DNA of 10,789 bases from Cryomorphaceae bacterium (GCA_027485365.1 JAIXRD010000007.1:1-10789), one strand, 5' to 3'. Counted from the stretch's first letter, positions 1 to 7,549 are shown. Notes: generated by a model not told the origin, from the sequence alone. A program made the numbers and translations.

Positions 1-420
1 AGCTCCTTGAGCTCCTGGTCCCATGTTAATCCATTCTCCTGGATTACGGTTAACAACAATTACTCCTACAGCACCTGCATTTTGTGCGTTAAACGCTTTA
101 GCTCCAAACTCACAAGTGTTTCTGAAAACTACCGCAATTTTACCAGTAAGGTCATTAATAAGCGGATTACATCCTTCTTGCGAAATAGGATTCCCTTGAG
201 GATTGGTACCTGGTGTACCATCTTCAACTAACATTAGGGTATCTTCAACCCAGGTATTAGGGATTAAAAAATCTGGAGTGCCCCAGCCTCCAGCAGGATC
301 CGACCAAGTAAAGGTATAATTCCCAGCAATTGCTGCTGGAGAAATTCCCTTACAAATTACTTGAGAAGACGCATAAGCAACGAAAAAGAGCGCGCTTACG
401 GAAAGTAACAGTTTTTTCAT
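1..420 (-). CDS. Secreted PA-domain protein, N-terminal part (runs off left edge)
   Basis: Translating the complement from the ATG at 418-420 gives 140 open codons up to the window edge, so the C-terminus is missing. Residues 1-20 form a signal peptide (MKK, hydrophobic core LLLSVSALFFVAYA, then SSQ), so the product is exported. Residues about 84-125 match a protease-associated (PA) domain: Cys84, then LTGKIAVVFRNTCEF with Cys103, KAFNAQNAGAVGVIVVNR. Two cysteines at the PA positions are typical of extracellular PA domains. PA domains sit in secreted peptidases and in large Bacteroidota surface proteins that end in a type IX secretion sorting domain. The catalytic or adhesive part, if any, lies outside the window, so no enzymatic role can be assigned. 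It is 77 bases downstream of the phosphate transporter and has its own weak promoter candidate. Confidence 0.85.
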   Translation of the reverse strand, partial: MKKLLLSVSALFFVAYASSQVICKGISPAAIAGNYTFTWSDPAGGWGTPDFLIPNTWVEDTLMLVEDGTPGTNPQGNPISQEGCNPLINDLTGKIAVVFRNTCEFGAKAFNAQNAGAVGVIVVNRNPGEWINMGPGAQGA

Positions 421-447
421 AGGTATAACAATTTAGAATTTACGACG

Positions 448-482
448 TGAATGTAGTAAATATTCTGAATGTAAACAAACTG
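448..482 (-). promoter_or_regulatory. Weak promoter candidate with 8-base direct repeat upstream of the PA-domain gene
   Basis: On the minus strand TACATTCA occurs twice, at 466-473 and 448-455, 18 bases apart. A TTTG lies just upstream at 474-477. TTG followed 20 bases later by TACATTCA loosely resembles the Bacteroidota promoter TTG-N17-19-TAnnTTTG, but the -7 box has two mismatches. The repeat could instead be a regulator site. Confidence 0.25.
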
Positions 483-497
483 TTAAGTTGAAAAATC

Positions 498-2102
498 CTA
501 CTTGGTGAAGTAAATAATTGAATAGATCAAAGCGGCCAAGGCCCCGCTTACGGGGATTGTTAAAATCCACGCCCATAATAGGTTGATAGTTACACCCCAA
601 CGTACGGCACTTAAGCGACGCGTTGCTCCAACACCAATAATAGAACCCGTGATGGTGTGCGTGGTAGAAACAGGAATTCCAAAGTTGGAAACGGTAAAGA
701 GTGTTAGGGCACCTGCCGTCTCGGCACATACACCTTCTAAAGGCGTTACTTTCGTAATGCGAGAACCCATGGTTTTTACAATTTTCCACCCTCCCATTAA
801 GGTTCCTAAACCAATCATCAGATAGCATCCAAAAGCTATCCAAAAAGGCATGGTTTCTGAATGTACTTTTGTCTTTATTTTGTAATCTTTTTTAAGTTCA
901 CCGTTTGGATTAACAACACTGCTAAAGATGCCAGCAAAGGCATACTTTGGGTTGAGTTTTTTATCCTTGAAAATCACTTCCTTCGTTTTAGCATCACAAA
1001 GTGATTTTCCATTCATGTACACTTCTAACTTTGTTAGAGAGTCATTAATGGTTTTGTACGTAGGGATGTTTTTTAAGCCCTTAGCTACGAGCTTCCCCTT
1101 TTTGTTGTATAACACCTGACCTTTATCATCAACAATTTGTTTATGGTTTAGGTAATATAAATTCGAATTAACAAAAGCATATTCAGGTTTGAATTTCTCT
1201 AATTTACCTTCTTCGTTGTGGTATTCTACTTGTACCAATTCGGTGATTGCGAATTGTTTACCAATTAAATCTTCCTTTCCTTCTTTTCGGGCCATGTTGC
1301 CATAAACCAATAAGGCCGCACAAATAATTCCCATGACTTTTTGAGAATCTGCGCCACCGTGACCAAGAGAGAATGCTGCAGAGGATAAAAGCTGAAGTTT
1401 TTTATGCATTTCTCCTTCCCTCAAAGCCGAAGGCCTGTTTCTGTAGAAAATGTAATGATAGGTATACACTAAAATGAATATGATAATCATCCCGCCAAGA
1501 ATATACATCATGATGGGCTTGATATCCATGAATTCAATCATGTAGACCATCGTTAACATCGTAATCGTGCTTAAGCCGAGAATAACTATTAATTTATACC
1601 AAAAATTACGTGCGATGGTAACGACGGTAATGAGGTAAGAAATTAGTCCACCGATTACAGGCGCAAGGAAAATAAAGAAAATTACGGTTAAGATTTCTTT
1701 TCCGGCAATCACACCAAACCCTGCCCATAGCGATCCTTTTGCAATGGCTACGTGAGTAACCGCTGCTCCTGCGAATCCTCCAATTAAGGTATGGGAGGAG
1801 GAAGACGGTATTCCAAGCCACCAAGTGAGTAAATTCCAAGCAGTTGCGGCTAACAATCCGGCAAGGATTACCCACAAATCAATGGCTGTATTATCTACTG
1901 TTTTTGCGACCGTATTTCCAACGCTCATGTCAAATACCCAAAATGCTAAGATATTAAAGAAAGCTGCCCAGATTACTGCTTGAAAAGGGGTTAGTACCTT
2001 TGTGGACACCACCGTAGCAATCGAATTGGCTGCATCATGAAACCCATTTACTAAATCGAACAGTAAGGCAATACCAATAACAACTATGAGTAAGATAAAC
2101 AT
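498..2102 (-). CDS. pit: PiT-family inorganic phosphate transporter (PitA-like, with large central loop)
   Basis: A 534-residue inner-membrane low-affinity phosphate transporter of the PiT family, normally driven by proton or sodium symport. The first family signature is at residues 19-26 (NGFHDAAN), followed by IPSSSSHTLIGG at 98-109. The second repeat has SLGHGGADSQKVMG (245-258) and IPVSTTHTITGSIIGVG (476-492). About ten hydrophobic segments surround these. Residues about 270-415 form a hydrophilic, lysine-rich insertion. From memory, E. coli PitA has a loop at the same place but with unrelated sequence. In the second signature the Asn usually found in the G-N-D motif reads Ala (codon GCA). 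The gene starts 18 bases after the DUF47 gene, forming the usual phosphate transporter plus accessory pair. Substrate assignment is by family. The loop's role is unknown. Confidence 0.95.
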   Translation of the reverse strand: MFILLIVVIGIALLFDLVNGFHDAANSIATVVSTKVLTPFQAVIWAAFFNILAFWVFDMSVGNTVAKTVDNTAIDLWVILAGLLAATAWNLLTWWLGIPSSSSHTLIGGFAGAAVTHVAIAKGSLWAGFGVIAGKEILTVIFFIFLAPVIGGLISYLITVVTIARNFWYKLIVILGLSTITMLTMVYMIEFMDIKPIMMYILGGMIIIFILVYTYHYIFYRNRPSALREGEMHKKLQLLSSAAFSLGHGGADSQKVMGIICAALLVYGNMARKEGKEDLIGKQFAITELVQVEYHNEEGKLEKFKPEYAFVNSNLYYLNHKQIVDDKGQVLYNKKGKLVAKGLKNIPTYKTINDSLTKLEVYMNGKSLCDAKTKEVIFKDKKLNPKYAFAGIFSSVVNPNGELKKDYKIKTKVHSETMPFWIAFGCYLMIGLGTLMGGWKIVKTMGSRITKVTPLEGVCAETAGALTLFTVSNFGIPVSTTHTITGSIIGVGATRRLSAVRWGVTINLLWAWILTIPVSGALAALIYSIIYFTK

Positions 2103-2120
2103 GATTAGTACGTATTTATA

Positions 2121-2765
2121 TTATGCGAATTTTACAACAATGGATTCTATAACATTTCCAGCATCCTCACATTTATCCGTAGCCGTTTCCAATACCATAT
2201 ATAATTCGCGGCGCTTAATTAATTCTTTGGCATCTACGTCGGAATCAAACAAGCGTTCGATACTTGAATCAAAAATCACATCGGCACTATTTTCCGCACT
2301 GTTAATTTTAATTATACAATCGATAATTTTTTGAGTGTTTTTCAAATTTCTCAACTCCATTACCGCTTGCTTTAAGGCTATGACCGCTTCTAAAATTGCC
2401 TCGGCACTTTTTTGAACCCCTTCATCGTGTAAGGGATCTATTTTGTAAAAGTTGATTTTTTTACCCGCAGCATAAATGAAGTCTGCCACATCGTCAAGTG
2501 CTGTAGCTAAACTGTGAATGTCTTCACGATCGAACGGGGTTATAAAATTACGTCCTAATTCTACAAAAATAACATGTGTTATATCATCGTTTTTATGCTC
2601 AATGTCACGCATTTCTTGAATGATTTCTTCGCGTTTGTTGTAATCAGACTCATGCACAACCTGAACTAATTTTTCTGCAATCGTCTGAAGATTATTACTT
2701 GCGTCTTCGAAAAGCGTATAGAAAACTTTGTCTTTTGGTAGAAAATAACTTAAAAAACCGGCCAT
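2121..2765 (-). CDS. DUF47 / PhoU-like phosphate transporter accessory protein
   Basis: A 214-residue, all-helical soluble protein of the DUF47 (PF01865) family, related to PhoU. It has the two PhoU-type acidic metal-binding helices: FITPFDREDIHSLATALDDV at 74-93 and ETATDKCEDAGNVIESIV at 193-210. It also has an N-terminal MAGFLSYFLPKDKVFYTLFE segment typical of the family. Length matches the usual roughly 205-225 residues. DUF47 genes are commonly placed next to pit genes and the protein is thought to modulate the transporter on its cytoplasmic side. Here it is upstream of pit by 18 bases, so the two should be co-transcribed. A -7 box (TACATTTG on the minus strand) lies 20 bases before the ATG. 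The start is the first ATG and the protein begins as its relatives do. Confidence 0.93.
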   Translation of the reverse strand: MAGFLSYFLPKDKVFYTLFEDASNNLQTIAEKLVQVVHESDYNKREEIIQEMRDIEHKNDDITHVIFVELGRNFITPFDREDIHSLATALDDVADFIYAAGKKINFYKIDPLHDEGVQKSAEAILEAVIALKQAVMELRNLKNTQKIIDCIIKINSAENSADVIFDSSIERLFDSDVDAKELIKRRELYMVLETATDKCEDAGNVIESIVVKFA

Positions 2766-2785
2766 ATTTTAAAATTTTTATTTCT

Positions 2786-2814
2786 CAAATGTATAAAGGG
2801 TAGTGATAATTCTA
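2786..2814 (-). promoter_or_regulatory. Promoter candidate for the DUF47-pit operon
   Basis: On the minus strand TAG (812-814), an 18-base spacer and TACATTTG (786-793) fit the Bacteroidota sigma-A pattern TTG-N17-19-TAnnTTTG with one mismatch in the upstream box. The -7 box ends 20 bases before the DUF47 ATG, which gives a short leader. Confidence 0.5.
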
Positions 2815-2823
2815 CGCCAGTAT

Positions 2824-2837
2824 GGTTATTGTTAACC
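2824..2837. promoter_or_regulatory. Inverted repeat GGTTA-TTGT-TAACC upstream of DUF47-pit promoter
   Basis: A perfect 5-base inverted repeat with a 4-base centre lies about 30 bases upstream of the presumed -7 box of the phosphate operon. Its position suits an activator or repressor site. It also contains the GTTAACAA (minus strand) string seen near two other promoters in the window. No known regulator motif was recognised. Confidence 0.25.
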
Positions 2838-2880
2838 TAAAAGTAACATTGAAAATCAGGGAATCAGGGCTTGTGTAATT

Positions 2881-2914
2881 AAAATTGTGGGTGGGTTTCA
2901 TCCACAGAAATTTT
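2881..2914 (-). terminator. Possible stem-loop terminator after the superoxide dismutase gene
   Basis: AAAAT-TGTGG (881-890) can pair with CCACA (902-906) and ATTTT (910-914), with a GAA bulge and an 11-base loop. This gives a ten-pair stem starting about 20 bases after the sod stop codon on the minus strand. There is no long U run after it, so it is not a canonical intrinsic terminator. The arms TCAGG (864-868) and CCTGA (915-919) could extend it. Confidence 0.3.
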
Positions 2915-2933
2915 CCTGACTCGGAGTTATTTT

Positions 2934-3533
2934 TTATTTCGCCGCATTAAATTTCTCAGCAACAACTTCCCAATGGATTACATTAAAGAACGCTTCAATA
3001 TAATCTGGGCGTCTGTTTTGATAATTCAAATAATAGGCGTGTTCCCAAACGTCTAGTGCTAAGATCGGTGTTCCTTTACATCCTTCGCCCATTAATGGAT
3101 TATCTTGATTTGCTGTTGAACATACTTCGAGTTTTCCGTTACTAACGCACAACCATGCCCACCCTGAACCAAAGCGCGTTGCCGCTGCTTTTGTAAACGT
3201 GTCTTTGAATCCTTCAAACGAACCAAAGGCCTCATCGATTGCTTGAGCCAATTCCCCAGAAGGAGCTCCTCCACCGGTAGGGCTCATAATTTCCCAAAAC
3301 AGGTTGTGGTTCCAAAATCCACCGCCGTTATTGCGTACAGCAGGAGTATCCATACAATTGGATAAAATATCTTCGATGGATGCGTTCTCAAGGTCAGTAC
3401 CTGCTATCGCATTGTTTAAGTTAGTTGTATATGCTTGATGATGTTTTGAATGGTGGATTTCCATGGTCCGAGCATCAATGTGCGGTTCAAGCGCATTATA
3501 AGCATAGGGTAATTTAGGGAGTTCAAAAGCCAT
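2934..3533 (-). CDS. sodA: Superoxide dismutase, Mn-type of the Fe/Mn family
   Basis: A 199-residue enzyme converting superoxide to hydrogen peroxide and oxygen. There is no signal peptide, so it is cytoplasmic. The metal ligands are all visible: His27 (MEIHHSKHH), His76 (GGFWNHNLFW), Asp161 and His165 (LDVWEHAYYL). The residues that separate Mn from Fe enzymes favour Mn: Gly at the position before FWNH (Gln in Fe enzymes), and Gln143 in STANQDNPLMGE, which matches E. coli SodA. A cambialistic enzyme cannot be excluded, because metal choice also depends on subtle contacts. Length and ends match the family. The gene follows the DUF58 gene by 62 bases on the same strand, but a good TACCTTTG box in that gap suggests independent transcription, possibly with some read-through from the MoxR operon. 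Confidence 0.97.
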   Translation of the reverse strand: MAFELPKLPYAYNALEPHIDARTMEIHHSKHHQAYTTNLNNAIAGTDLENASIEDILSNCMDTPAVRNNGGGFWNHNLFWEIMSPTGGGAPSGELAQAIDEAFGSFEGFKDTFTKAAATRFGSGWAWLCVSNGKLEVCSTANQDNPLMGEGCKGTPILALDVWEHAYYLNYQNRRPDYIEAFFNVIHWEVVAEKFNAAK

Positions 3534-3557
3534 GAGTTTACGTTTTAATGATTAATA

Positions 3558-3591
3558 CAAAGGTACAAATATATGCGCCGTTTTGTTAACG
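3558..3591 (-). promoter_or_regulatory. Promoter of the superoxide dismutase gene
   Basis: On the minus strand the gap holds CGTTAACAA (583-591), 17 bases, then TACCTTTG (558-565), a perfect match to the Bacteroidota -7 consensus TAnnTTTG. A second perfect match, TATATTTG (566-573), lies directly before it. There is no clean upstream TTG. TTA or TTC at about -33 is the nearest. The first box ends 24 bases before the ATG. The block pair is nearly repeated before the SpoIIM gene. Confidence 0.55.
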
Positions 3592-3595
3592 AATT

Positions 3596-4918
3596 TTATA
3601 AAAGTCCTTTTGCTTTGAGGGTAAGATATTTATTAATTACAGCAGTCGATAATTCCTCTGGTTTTGTTAGAATCGTTTGAATCCCCATGGCATTTAATTG
3701 TTTAGCCATTTTCTCCTTTTCAATTAACATCTTACTCGCTAAGATTCCTTGATAAAATTGACGTTGATTATTCGGACTTAAGGTTGAAAACTGTTCAAGC
3801 TCCTCGTTCTTGAACATGACCACAACCAACAAGTTTCTTTTCTTTAACTGAAGCAAATAAGGAAGCGAGCGCTGTAAGGTAAACGGGTTTTCGAAATTGG
3901 TGAATAAAAGGAGCAAGGATCGGGTTCTTACTTTATCATTCACATGCTGTTGTAAGAGTTCGAAGTTTGAATCCTGAAAGGTGGTTTTTTGTGCATATAG
4001 CACTTCCAGTATTTTCTTTAATTGAATGCGCTTATTTGACGCAGTCAGCGTTGCCCCAAGTTTATCCGAAAAGGTAAACAGTCCGATTTTATCACTCTTG
4101 TGCAAACAAATATTAGACAATACTAAGGTTGAATTAATGGCGTAGTCTAGCATGCTTAGGCCCATTGATTCCATTTGCATAATTCGGCCCTTATCTATAA
4201 TACAGTATACATTCTGTGATTTCTCCTCCTGATACTGATTAACCATCAGTTCATTTTTCCTGCTTGTAGCTTTCCAATTGATGCTTTTAATTTCATCCCC
4301 AGGAACGTAATTCCGAATTTGCTCAAACTCTCTTGACATGCCAATTTTTCGTACACGCTTAATCCCAGATTGAATTTTGTTTTGCTGAAAAAGCATTTGT
4401 TCGTAGCGCTTCATTTGTAAGATCGATGGGTAAACATGAATCGGTGCAGCATGTGAAGTTATACTTCGTCGCGCTATCAATCCGAAAATCGACTTTGTGA
4501 AAATGTAGGTATCCGAGAACCCATAAACTCCCCGTTTTTTTGGGATGTATTCATAAGAAATCTCCAGGCTTTCTAGGGGATTTAATGAGGCATTATAGTG
4601 CTTCGTTCGTTCTTGCATATCCATGGGATACCCTTCATTTAACGTAAACCAAATCTTTGTTTTTCCTGCGTTAGACAAGGTTAATTTAATTGAATTTCGA
4701 TCACCTAAACTTAGTTTTTCTTGATACGCTTTCACATAACGTACCGGTTTTACCACCACAAACAAGAAAAGTAAATCACAGATAAATAGTAGCCCGATGC
4801 CATAAAATGAAATGGCGGATAACCAAATTATTTGGTGCGAAACGTATCCCATCGCCGTGATGATGATGGCAATACCAAACAATAAGAAAAACCGATTACT
4901 CAGGCTAATTTGACGCAT
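3596..4918 (-). CDS. DUF58 domain protein (membrane-anchored, vWA-like)
   Basis: 440 residues. Two membrane helices at about 10-27 and 31-56 are followed by a soluble domain rich in beta strands (about 70-160). The DUF58 signature then begins around EFEQIRNYVPGDEIKSINWK (197-216), continuing through ATSRKNELMVNQY. The C-terminal half has the alternating strand and helix order of a vWA fold. At the position where vWA domains carry the metal site DxSxS, it reads IIDKGRIM (240-247), so the classic MIDAS is altered. I recall this form in other Bacteroidota DUF58 proteins, so it is probably the clade norm. DUF58 proteins are standard partners of MoxR ATPases and are proposed to link them to the envelope. 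The gene starts 5 bases after moxR and ends the five-gene operon. Molecular function is not established. Confidence 0.92.
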   Translation of the reverse strand: MRQISLSNRFFLLFGIAIIITAMGYVSHQIIWLSAISFYGIGLLFICDLLFLFVVVKPVRYVKAYQEKLSLGDRNSIKLTLSNAGKTKIWFTLNEGYPMDMQERTKHYNASLNPLESLEISYEYIPKKRGVYGFSDTYIFTKSIFGLIARRSITSHAAPIHVYPSILQMKRYEQMLFQQNKIQSGIKRVRKIGMSREFEQIRNYVPGDEIKSINWKATSRKNELMVNQYQEEKSQNVYCIIDKGRIMQMESMGLSMLDYAINSTLVLSNICLHKSDKIGLFTFSDKLGATLTASNKRIQLKKILEVLYAQKTTFQDSNFELLQQHVNDKVRTRSLLLLFTNFENPFTLQRSLPYLLQLKKRNLLVVVMFKNEELEQFSTLSPNNQRQFYQGILASKMLIEKEKMAKQLNAMGIQTILTKPEELSTAVINKYLTLKAKGLL

Positions 4919-4923
4919 CTAAC

Positions 4924-5922
4924 TTATCTTGGTATTTCGATTTCTGCAAGTATTTGACGAATTACTTCTTCTGTCGTGATTCCTTCCATCTCAGCTTCAG
5001 GAGTCAAGATTATACGGTGTGTAAGTACCGGCAGCGCAATGTATTGGATATCTTCTGGCGTTATGAAATCCCTGCCGCGCAATGCAGCCAGCGCTTTTCC
5101 TGCCCTTAACATCGAGAGCGACGCGCGAGGGGAGGCGCCTAAATATAGTTTGGCGTGACTTCTTGTTCGGTGTGTTATGGCAGCAATATAGTTGATTAAG
5201 CTGGCTTCAACGACCATTTCCTGCATCAATGTATGCACGCGCTTAATGTCTTCACTCGAAAATAATGGCGTAATACGTTCCATATCAATTGGTCCATTGG
5301 TCGCCTTATATCGGGTTAAAATATGCGCCTCTTCTTCTAAACTTGGATAGTCCATTTTAATTTTAAAAATAAATCGGTCCAATTGAGCTTCCGGAAGGCT
5401 GTAGGTACCTTCCTGTTCAATCGGGTTTTGGGTTGCGATTACTAAAAATGGAAACGCCATTGGGTATTGAACGCCATCAAAAGTGATTTGACGTTCTTCC
5501 ATCACTTCAAACAAGGCAGCTTGCGTTTTAGCAGGCGCACGGTTGATCTCATCAATTAAAACGATGTTCGAGAATATCGGGCCTTTATTAAAAATGAATC
5601 GCCCTTCTTTCATATTAAAAACACTGGTTCCAATGACGTCAGACGGCATTAAATCAGGGGTGAACTGGATTCTTGAAAAGTCTACCTTCATCAATCGAGC
5701 AATCAACTTTGCACTTAAGGTTTTTGCTACCCCAGGAACTCCTTCAAGTAATACATGCCCATTGGCAAAGACCCCTGCTAAAATAAGTTCGACAATATGC
5801 TCTTGTCCAATCACATGCTTGCCGATTTCAGCCCGCAGCTCGTTAACTTTTTGTGCAACCCATAATAATTCCGAATTGTTTCGTTCGAAACTTAGTTTAT
5901 CCGTTGGTTGTTGTTCTTCCAT
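4924..5922 (-). CDS. moxR: MoxR-family AAA+ ATPase
   Basis: A 332-residue cytoplasmic AAA+ ATPase, presumably a chaperone or remodelling motor working on a membrane or vWA-type partner. Walker A is GVPGVAKT (61-68, the Ala-for-Gly form usual in MoxR). Walker B is VLIDEINR (121-128). The MoxR-specific stretch AKTQAALFEVMEERQ follows it. Sensor 1 is ATQNP (163-167), the arginine finger region EAQLDRF (178-184) and sensor 2 SPRAS around Arg267. All ATPase residues look intact and length is normal. The first ATG is used and overlaps the DUF4350 gene by 26 bases, which suggests translational coupling. The DUF58 partner follows 5 bases later. Association with DUF58 and DUF4129 resembles the TM0930-like MoxR group, but I cannot fix the subfamily without a tree. 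The client is unknown. Confidence 0.96.
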   Translation of the reverse strand: MEEQQPTDKLSFERNNSELLWVAQKVNELRAEIGKHVIGQEHIVELILAGVFANGHVLLEGVPGVAKTLSAKLIARLMKVDFSRIQFTPDLMPSDVIGTSVFNMKEGRFIFNKGPIFSNIVLIDEINRAPAKTQAALFEVMEERQITFDGVQYPMAFPFLVIATQNPIEQEGTYSLPEAQLDRFIFKIKMDYPSLEEEAHILTRYKATNGPIDMERITPLFSSEDIKRVHTLMQEMVVEASLINYIAAITHRTRSHAKLYLGASPRASLSMLRAGKALAALRGRDFITPEDIQYIALPVLTHRIILTPEAEMEGITTEEVIRQILAEIEIPR

Positions 5923-7549
5923 GATGTTTTTGTTTTATATACGTGACTAATTCTGAATAAGCAAACCGAGAGGAATCCCACCGTGGAATGCTCAGGATAC
6001 GGTGCGCTTTGGTGCTGTAAAATTCAAGTTCATTGTGTTGTTCACTGTAGCTGATTATGCAAGGAACTCGTTGACCGTATAAGGGCAAATAATAAGTAGT
6101 TTCTGAATCATCGATGCGGATTAACGGTGTTCGGAACCTCAAAATTCCAAGGCCGATGAGTATGCCGCCAATAACAGCAATGCCCGGACCTACAGGATTG
6201 GAATGCGCAGCACTGTAAAACCCAAAGAACGCAAAGAGTACTCCGATCATAAAGACAAAGAAACTAACGGTGGCATTGCGATTGACACGTATCGGGAATT
6301 GTTTTGGATTTTCTAATGTTCTTATAATTCCTGCCTTGGATAAGAAACTGTGTGTATTTCTTGCTGTTAAATACACATGCGCCATGTCAACCTGATCGCT
6401 AGGCGCACTAATCAAATTCAATGTCTCTTGAATTATTTGGTTCTCTAAGCCAGTCTTTTCCTTCAAGACACGAAGTTTATCCTCATTAGATAATTTGGTT
6501 AAATCGGTGTAGAATGCGCGAAGAATTGCGTGGAAGAATTGTTGTTTGACCAGATTAAACGCGACCGAAGGGGACTCGTGCGACTGATAAATCGATGAAA
6601 TTGTTTGTATATAGGTGGCAGTTAACTTACTGGGCGCATCTGGAAGAGGGATAATGGCTCGTTTCCGTTTACCTGCAAAAAACGCGAATAAAATTAATCC
6701 GATTAATAAGGCAAATGTGGCATGTTTTAAGGCTGGATGTTCATTAATCAGTTTAAGTAAGGAATCTTTTTCCTCTTGGACTGAATCCTCCCAATTGTAT
6801 GCTGTTTGCCATTTTAATGTAGCATAACTAAGAAATAATACCCGATCATAGAATTTCAGCTTGCTAATTAGAAATTCCGCGTGTGCTTCCCCGGCAGGAC
6901 TTAACAATTGGTAATTTACAATAGCCTTTGGGTAAAAGCCCATTAATACCTGTCCATTTCCAACAGGAAACGTTGTTTCAACCACTAAGCCATTATTGCT
7001 GCTGAGTACTGGTTTATTACAAGGTTGCATTCCGAAGGTTCTAGCCGCAATCGTATCTGCCTGATAGAGGTGGTATAAGTTATAGGTTCGATTGCGTGTT
7101 TTTAATGGTATTACCCGATCATACGCATAACTGATGTTTCCCGCTAGGTTTAGGCTGTCATAAACCCATTCATATGTTTTATTTGCAAATAACATTAAGC
7201 CATCTCCTTGTTTAACGCGGGTTATGATGTTCTGAAATTGGGAAGCGTTCAAGGTGACGGTATCTCCAATCATCACATAGAGTGTGCGTTGATTCGATTT
7301 TAACAAGGTATCTAATCTGTTTTCATTCGATACGTGTTGAATCTTAGATTTAGTCACGGACTTTTGCAAGAGCATGTTAAAATAATACAGGCCGTAGGGG
7401 GCTTTACTATCAAACTCATATTTGCTATACCAATCTGAACTTTTATAGCCAGAAGCAGCTCCATCTCCCTGTCCTTGGATTAAAAATATTAACCCTCCTC
7501 CTAGGATGAAGACCAAAGCAATCCCAATAAAAAGCAAGCGTTTATTCAT
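5897..7549 (-). CDS. DUF4350 domain membrane protein with C-terminal two-helix and beta-rich extension
   Basis: 550 residues. A signal-anchor helix at about 5-24 precedes a domain of about 200 residues resembling DUF4350 (KAPYGLYYFNMLL at 49-61, TLYVMIGDTVTL at 89-100, GDGLMLFANKTYEW at 115-128, FPVGNGQVLMGF at 194-205), expected outside the membrane. A helix at about 277-292 is followed by basic residues, then a helical cytoplasmic region (about 305-420). Two further helices (about 427-447 and 454-470) precede a beta-rich tail (about 472-540). As I remember the family, Bacteroidota DUF4350 proteins end near residue 400, so the last 130-150 residues look like an added module. The layout of two helices then a small beta domain recalls bacterial PH-like membrane proteins, but that is a guess. 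The gene overlaps its upstream neighbour by 8 bases and moxR by 26 bases. Confidence 0.82.
   Translation of the reverse strand: MNKRLLFIGIALVFILGGGLIFLIQGQGDGAASGYKSSDWYSKYEFDSKAPYGLYYFNMLLQKSVTKSKIQHVSNENRLDTLLKSNQRTLYVMIGDTVTLNASQFQNIITRVKQGDGLMLFANKTYEWVYDSLNLAGNISYAYDRVIPLKTRNRTYNLYHLYQADTIAARTFGMQPCNKPVLSSNNGLVVETTFPVGNGQVLMGFYPKAIVNYQLLSPAGEAHAEFLISKLKFYDRVLFLSYATLKWQTAYNWEDSVQEEKDSLLKLINEHPALKHATFALLIGLILFAFFAGKRKRAIIPLPDAPSKLTATYIQTISSIYQSHESPSVAFNLVKQQFFHAILRAFYTDLTKLSNEDKLRVLKEKTGLENQIIQETLNLISAPSDQVDMAHVYLTARNTHSFLSKAGIIRTLENPKQFPIRVNRNATVSFFVFMIGVLFAFFGFYSAAHSNPVGPGIAVIGGILIGLGILRFRTPLIRIDDSETTYYLPLYGQRVPCIISYSEQHNELEFYSTKAHRILSIPRWDSSRFAYSELVTYIKQKHHGRTTTNG

Noticed and set aside
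470..497. AACT-taac-AGTT hairpin after the phosphate transporter as a terminator
   Set aside because: Only four AT-rich pairs and no following U run. It is too weak to call.
433..843. Open frame of 136 codons on the minus strand overlapping the end of the phosphate transporter
   Set aside because: It lies in another frame of a clear pit gene, and its translation is rich in Cys, His and Trp with no family likeness.
3596..5922. Bacteroides aerotolerance (bat) operon
   Set aside because: MoxR and DUF58 are shared with bat clusters, but the vWA and TPR genes batA-batE are absent and SpoIIM, DUF4129 and DUF4350 are present, so it is a different cluster type.
5543..5950. Plus-strand frame of 135 codons antisense to moxR
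   Set aside because: It mirrors the conserved Walker and sensor region of moxR. There is no promoter or recognisable protein, so it is a shadow of codon use.
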